Shown one piece after another: positions 5,619 to 9,635 of a DNA stretch of 9,635 bases. A program made the translations under genes and the position numbers. Within the stretch, counting starts at the first letter, position 1, and the number at the start of each line of letters is the position of its first letter. Location: contig CANQTI010000062.1 of NCBI GenBank assembly GCA_947626725.1, positions 1 through 9,635 of the forward strand, read 5' to 3'. A model generated the notes under the pieces. That model searched no databases, was not told the origin of the DNA, and worked only from the letters and a program-made list of their open reading frames with translations. This DNA comes from an uncultured Eisenbergiella sp. (GTDB lineage: Bacteria > Bacillota > Clostridia > Lachnospirales > Lachnospiraceae).

Positions 5619-8600
5619 TTGGATGCGCATAAGGCGTTTGCGATTCTGGACGTGGAGACAGGAGCGGACGAGAACGCGCTGCGAAGCGCTTACCGCCGGA
5701 AACTGCGGCTGGTGAATCCGGAGGATGACCCGGAGGGCTTTAAGACGCTGCGGGAGGCCTACGAGACTGCGCTGGACAGCCTCAGGAAGGAACAGGAAGA
5801 ACAGCCGGAGGACGATTCTGTCTCCGGACTTTTTGTGGGCCGCATTGCGGCGCTTTACGGATCCCTTTCCGGGCGCCAGGATGAGGCGGCCTGGCGGGAG
5901 GTCTTTCTGGATCCGGCATATCTGGATCTGGAGGAGGAGGAAAACTGCCGAAAAAAACTGATCGGATTTCTGTCGGAGCATTATTATCTGCCCACGCAGA
6001 TCTGGCGCCTCCTGGGGGAGAAGCTGGATTTGACCGGAGATAAACAGCGATTGTACGAAGATTTTCCGAAGGACTTCATCGATTTTCTCGCGCGCAAGGC
6101 CAAGCAGGGGGAAGATTTTGAATTTGAGCAGCTGGAGGGGCCGGATGACGCAGACCTGGACGGTTGGTTTTTCCTGTTTTCCAAGGCAGGCCGAGAGGAA
6201 AATGAAAAGAACTATGACGCCATGACGCAGACCCTGGAGCAGGCGGAGCAGAAAGGAATCCGGCATCCGGGCCTGACCATGATGAAGGCGAGGCTGCTGC
6301 GGCAGCGGGGCGAGACGGAGGCGAGCGCTGCGCTCCTGGAGGAACTGCTGGCGGGGCCATATGCGCAAAGTCTGAATGTCCGTTACCAGGCCGCGGAATA
6401 CCTCTGGGAGAGCGGCCGGAAGGATGAGGCTGCCGCGCTCTATGAGGCGATTCGGGCGGAAAACAGACGGCATTATATGTCGAATAAGCGTCTCTCCAGG
6501 TGGTATCTGGAACAGGAACGCTATGAAGAGGCGAAGCAATGTGCTAATGTTCTGTTGGCCTATCCGCTGGATGAGGAAGGAACCGGTACGGTAGAGCAGA
6601 TCAACGCGGGACTGGAACACTGCTTGACAAAGCGTCTGGCCGGACACCCGGAGGATTTGAAGGCTCGGATGGATTTGGGCTGGTGTTATCTGCAGAGCGG
6701 CCGGGCCGGAGAGACGCTCACCCTGATGGAGGGCATAACGCCAGCAGCTGACCAGGAAAAGGATTTTTTCAACCTGATGGGGAAGACCTGCTACTACGCG
6801 AAGCGTTATGAGGAGGCGAGGCCGTATCTTCTGCGCTGGGCAGAGCTGCTGCGTCTGCAGCTGCCGGAGGAGGAACAGGCGCGTGAGGAGGATCTGGAAC
6901 GGATCGCTGCCGCGCACGCCATGCTTTCCGCGATGGAAGCGGAGCGGGCGGAGACACTGTCCGGAGCAGAGCGGGACGCTGCGTTTGAGAGCGCGCTGGA
7001 TGAAATGGATGCGGCGAAGAAGGTCCATTACAGTCCGGGACAGGATTATACCCGTGCACAGATCTTTTTTCAGTGGGAAAAATACGAGGCATGCGCGCGA
7101 ATCTGCGAAGCGCTCGAAAGCGGATACCCGGAGTTTTTTGCCGCGATCGCACTGCACCAGCAGGCCGGTGCCCGGCTGCATGACGCAGGCGCGGTGATCG
7201 GTGATTATTACCGGATGCGCAGGCTGGACCCGGCATTCGCTCCCGCCTGGGAGTTGGCGGCGGAGGTGCTTTATCAGATCAAACAGGACGGGGATTTGGA
7301 CAGACTGCTTCGGGAAGCGGCGGAAAATGGAGCGAGCAGCGCGAAGCTGGAGAAATACCGTTTTTTCCGGCGGGCGGATACGGCGGAAAAAAAGAGCGAG
7401 CTTCTGGCGGTGCTGGAGGATGCTGCCCGGATCGAGGAACGCTGGGACGAGGAGGGCTGGACCGACAGTGAAAAAGCGGAGCTTTTGGCGGAGCGCGCGC
7501 GCAATTATTGGCGGCTCGAGGATTATGGTCAGGCCATGGCCCATATTGACAGAGCGCTGGCCCTTTCCGGCGGGAATAAAATGCAGCTTTATATCAAGGC
7601 AGGCATATGCAAAGAGCAGAAGCAGTATGGGCAGGCCCTTTCGCTGTATCTGAAATGCAGGGCGGACTACGACGAAACGCCGCATTTTTATGCGAATGTG
7701 GGAGAGTGCTATTACAGGATGGGCCAGGGCGCGGAGGCGCTGCCCTATCTGCGGGAGGCCGTGGCAAGGCGGGAGGACAACGCCGCCGCCTGTGACTGGA
7801 TCGTGCGCATCCTGAAAGAAAAAATGGAACAGGACAATACCCTGGAGCCGCTGGAAGAGGCACTGGGATATGCCGAGCAGATGATCAGGCATCGGCCGGA
7901 AGCTTATTTTTACATAGAACGGGGCCTCTTGTATGTGCTGGCAAAGGATTACGAGAAGGCAGGAAAGGATTTTGAAAAGGCTGTGGAGGCGGATCCCGCC
8001 GATCCTTATGCCCACAGCAATCTGGCGAGAGTCTATTTGGCCGTTGGGCGAACGGAGGACGCGCTGGACCAGTCGCTGCAGGCGCTGGAAAATATGGAAA
8101 ACGCTCCGGGCAGCTTTCATTATGAGGTACTGATCCGCATCTATTGCCGGATGCGCCGCTGTGAGAGTGCGCTGCAGACGGGCTTGGAAAACTGGAAGCG
8201 CTTTCGTGCGGAGAGCGGACTGGACACCATATGCAGTCTGTACTGCCGTCTGGGGCGCTGGCAGGAGGCGCTGGATTTCATTGACCGCTCATTTTTGGAG
8301 GATCGAGGGGGCCGAAACGGAAAACCGGGGCAGATGGGTCGGAAGGCCAAACGGGCCAGGGCTGAAAGGTTCGTGGAAGTTTATACAAAAATGGGGTTTT
8401 ATGAGCAGGCGCTCACTTATATCAGGGCCCATTACAAAAACGACGGCTATAATGACGATGAGATCGGTGAGACGGTGGCTAAGGTTTACTGGTATCAGGG
8501 GCGGCTGAAACGTGCAGCTGCCGGAATGCGGCGGCTGCTGGCCGCATATCCCAGGGAAAGCGATCATTTCCCGAAGCTGTGCTGTCAGGCAGCGAACATT

Positions 8601-9023
8601 TTCTTTTTTCTTGGGAAAAAAAGGGATGCCGCGGTCTGGGCCAGGGCAGGAATGGACTGGTATCGGGAGCACGGGGGATTGGAAACGTGGGTTGAATCCC
8701 TGGATGCCCATCTGATCCGTCTGTATGCGCTGGGCACGATGAAGCTGTATGCGGGCGAGGTGCAGGAGCCCCTTTCCATAGTGGAAAAGATGAGACGCAG
8801 TCCAAAATGCCTGTTTTGCATGCACAGTTTTTGTACGGATGCGGAAGAGCTGAGGGCAGATGTACATGCGGCCCAAAAGGAATACGGTGCTGCTGCCGCA
8901 CTTTACGAAAAAATTCTGGCGGAGGACCGGACAAACAGGGACGTCCGCGTGAAACTGGCGCTGGTCAGGAAGCAGGAGAGGAAACAGAGAAGAAGGAGCG
9001 GTTTTTATGATAATCGGCATTGA
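5619..9023 (+). CDS. Large J-domain/TPR-repeat protein, probable co-chaperone of the adjacent Hsp70
   Basis: From TTG 5619 the product is 1134 aa; from GTG 5577 it is 1148 aa. The frame is open back to 5475, but that part overlaps glyS and the 5519-5551 stem-loop. Residues 1-55 resemble a J domain: a first helix around KAFAILDVETGADENAL, helix II LRSAYRRKLRL, and a last helix FKTLREAYETAL. The His-Pro-Asp motif is replaced by Asn33-Pro34-Glu35. A conserved-looking helical region follows (about 80-160), including AAWREVFLDPAYLDL and HYYLPTQIWRLLGEKL. From about residue 180 to the C terminus the chain is mostly paired helices of TPR type, clearest around 630-870 (for example AYFYIERGLLYVLAKDYEKA and SNLARVYLAVGRTEDALD). 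A cysteine cluster, C1064-x2-C1067-x4-C1072, lies near the end, followed by one more TPR-like pair and a basic tail. No signal peptide or membrane helix is seen, so it should be cytoplasmic. The gene overlaps the Hsp70 gene by 17 bases, implying translational coupling. It probably recruits or scaffolds clients for that Hsp70, which is inference. Confidence 0.88.
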   Translation: MDAHKAFAILDVETGADENALRSAYRRKLRLVNPEDDPEGFKTLREAYETALDSLRKEQEEQPEDDSVSGLFVGRIAALYGSLSGRQDEAAWREVFLDPAYLDLEEEENCRKKLIGFLSEHYYLPTQIWRLLGEKLDLTGDKQRLYEDFPKDFIDFLARKAKQGEDFEFEQLEGPDDADLDGWFFLFSKAGREENEKNYDAMTQTLEQAEQKGIRHPGLTMMKARLLRQRGETEASAALLEELLAGPYAQSLNVRYQAAEYLWESGRKDEAAALYEAIRAENRRHYMSNKRLSRWYLEQERYEEAKQCANVLLAYPLDEEGTGTVEQINAGLEHCLTKRLAGHPEDLKARMDLGWCYLQSGRAGETLTLMEGITPAADQEKDFFNLMGKTCYYAKRYEEARPYLLRWAELLRLQLPEEEQAREEDLERIAAAHAMLSAMEAERAETLSGAERDAAFESALDEMDAAKKVHYSPGQDYTRAQIFFQWEKYEACARICEALESGYPEFFAAIALHQQAGARLHDAGAVIGDYYRMRRLDPAFAPAWELAAEVLYQIKQDGDLDRLLREAAENGASSAKLEKYRFFRRADTAEKKSELLAVLEDAARIEERWDEEGWTDSEKAELLAERARNYWRLEDYGQAMAHIDRALALSGGNKMQLYIKAGICKEQKQYGQALSLYLKCRADYDETPHFYANVGECYYRMGQGAEALPYLREAVARREDNAAACDWIVRILKEKMEQDNTLEPLEEALGYAEQMIRHRPEAYFYIERGLLYVLAKDYEKAGKDFEKAVEADPADPYAHSNLARVYLAVGRTEDALDQSLQALENMENAPGSFHYEVLIRIYCRMRRCESALQTGLENWKRFRAESGLDTICSLYCRLGRWQEALDFIDRSFLEDRGGRNGKPGQMGRKAKRARAERFVEVYTKMGFYEQALTYIRAHYKNDGYNDDEIGETVAKVYWYQGRLKRAAAGMRRLLAAYPRESDHFPKLCCQAANIFFFLGKKRDAAVWARAGMDWYREHGGLETWVESLDAHLIRLYALGTMKLYAGEVQEPLSIVEKMRRSPKCLFCMHSFCTDAEELRADVHAAQKEYGAAAALYEKILAEDRTNRDVRVKLALVRKQERKQRRRSGFYDNRH

Positions 9024-9635
9024 TTTGGGAACGACCAACAGTCTGGCAGCTTATTTTACACCGGAAGGCCCGAAGATCATTCCCAACAGGCTGGGGCAGC
9101 TGCTGACTCCCTCCGTGGTCAGCGTGGATGAGGAGGGCCGCGTATATGTGGGAGAGACCGCAAAGGAACGGCGGATTCTCTATCCGGACACGGTGGCTGC
9201 CGCCTTCAAGCGGAGCATGGGCAGCGACCGGGAATATGTGCTGAGCGGGAAAAAATTCCGTGCGGAGGAGCTTTCTTCCTTCGTGCTGCGCGCCTTGAAG
9301 GAGGATGCGGAGCATTTTCTGGGAGAGGAAGTGACGGAGGCAGTGATTTCCGTGCCCGCCTATTTCGACGACAGACGCCGCAAGGCCACCAAGCGCGCCG
9401 GGGAGCTGGCAGGGCTTAGGGTGGAGCGCATCATCAGCGAGCCTACGGCGGCGGCCATCGCCTACGGTCTGTACGAAAGAAAGAAGAACACGCGGTTTTT
9501 GGTCTTCGACCTGGGCGGCGGCACCTTTGACGTTTCCATCCTGGAGCTGTATGAAAATATCCTGGAGGTGCGGGCGGTGGCCGGGGACAACTATCTGGGC
9601 GGCGAGGATTTCACCCAGACGCTTCTGAAGCTGTT
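9007..9635 (+). CDS. hscC: HscC-like Hsp70 chaperone (N-terminal part, runs off the window)
   Basis: The first 209 residues of an Hsp70 ATPase domain are present; the rest lies beyond the window. Visible motifs are phosphate-1 IGIDLGTTNS (3-12), the catalytic lysine in AAFKRSMG (Lys68, equivalent to DnaK Lys70), VPAYFDD (116-122), EPTAAAIAYG (145-154) and phosphate-2 VFDLGGGTFDVS (166-177). All key nucleotide-binding residues in this part are intact. Segments such as IIPNRLGQLLTPSVVS, FKRSMGS, ELSSFVLRALKEDAE and AGDNYLGGEDFT match my recollection of E. coli HscC more closely than DnaK, so this is probably a specialised Hsp70. The ATG at 9007 is preceded by AAGGAG eight bases upstream and lies inside the end of the J-TPR gene. 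HscC in E. coli is served by the J proteins DjlB and DjlC encoded beside it, a parallel to this pair. The HscC assignment is less certain than the Hsp70 assignment, because the substrate-binding domain is not visible. Confidence 0.9.
   Translation, partial: MIIGIDLGTTNSLAAYFTPEGPKIIPNRLGQLLTPSVVSVDEEGRVYVGETAKERRILYPDTVAAAFKRSMGSDREYVLSGKKFRAEELSSFVLRALKEDAEHFLGEEVTEAVISVPAYFDDRRRKATKRAGELAGLRVERIISEPTAAAIAYGLYERKKNTRFLVFDLGGGTFDVSILELYENILEVRAVAGDNYLGGEDFTQTLLKL

Noticed and set aside
5454..8120. 888-codon open frame on the minus strand opposite the J-TPR gene
   Set aside because: It mirrors the long + strand frame and arises from GC-rich codon bias. Its translation is low-quality (many R, L, P, Q and H, no domain), and the + strand frame has clear J/TPR features.

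Overview
This looks like a chromosomal window from a GC-rich member of the Clostridia, most likely a gut-type Lachnospiraceae relative. The pointers are the Firmicutes order era-recO-glyS, single-chain (GlyQS-type) glycyl-tRNA synthetase, strong GGAGG-type ribosome binding sites, lipoproteins with short lipoboxes, and GC-rich codon use throughout. This placement is an inference from gene order and protein style, not from a database match. All genes read on the + strand. I see no RNA gene, IS element, integrase, CRISPR array or attachment site.

Layout. Positions 1-117 hold the 3' end of an unrecognised gene. A DUF4349-family lipoprotein with a C-terminal membrane helix and a repetitive hydrophilic tail follows (254-1459), then the ribosome-assembly GTPase gene era (1478-2392). 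The era-recO interval carries a small ORF resembling YqzL of Bacilli (2550-2810), several closely packed inverted repeats (2586-2714), and then recO (2749-3390). A near-consensus sigma-A promoter (3430-3458) starts what looks like a new unit: a small lipoprotein (3509-4096) and glyS (4109-5497). A 15-bp stem-loop (5519-5551) lies just after glyS.

The last 4 kb is the most distinctive part. A very large protein (about 1134 aa, 5619-9023), with a degenerate N-terminal J domain and a long TPR-like array, overlaps by 17 bases the start of an Hsp70 gene (9007 to the window end). The Hsp70 resembles HscC rather than housekeeping DnaK. In E. coli, HscC works with its own neighbouring J proteins, so this pair is best read as a dedicated accessory chaperone machine in which the J protein also carries a TPR scaffold. 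The J domain has Asn-Pro-Glu where the catalytic His-Pro-Asp is expected.

The era/recO/glyS part is ordinary core genome. The J-TPR/HscC pair, the small overlapping ORF and the hairpin clusters are the parts worth a second look.
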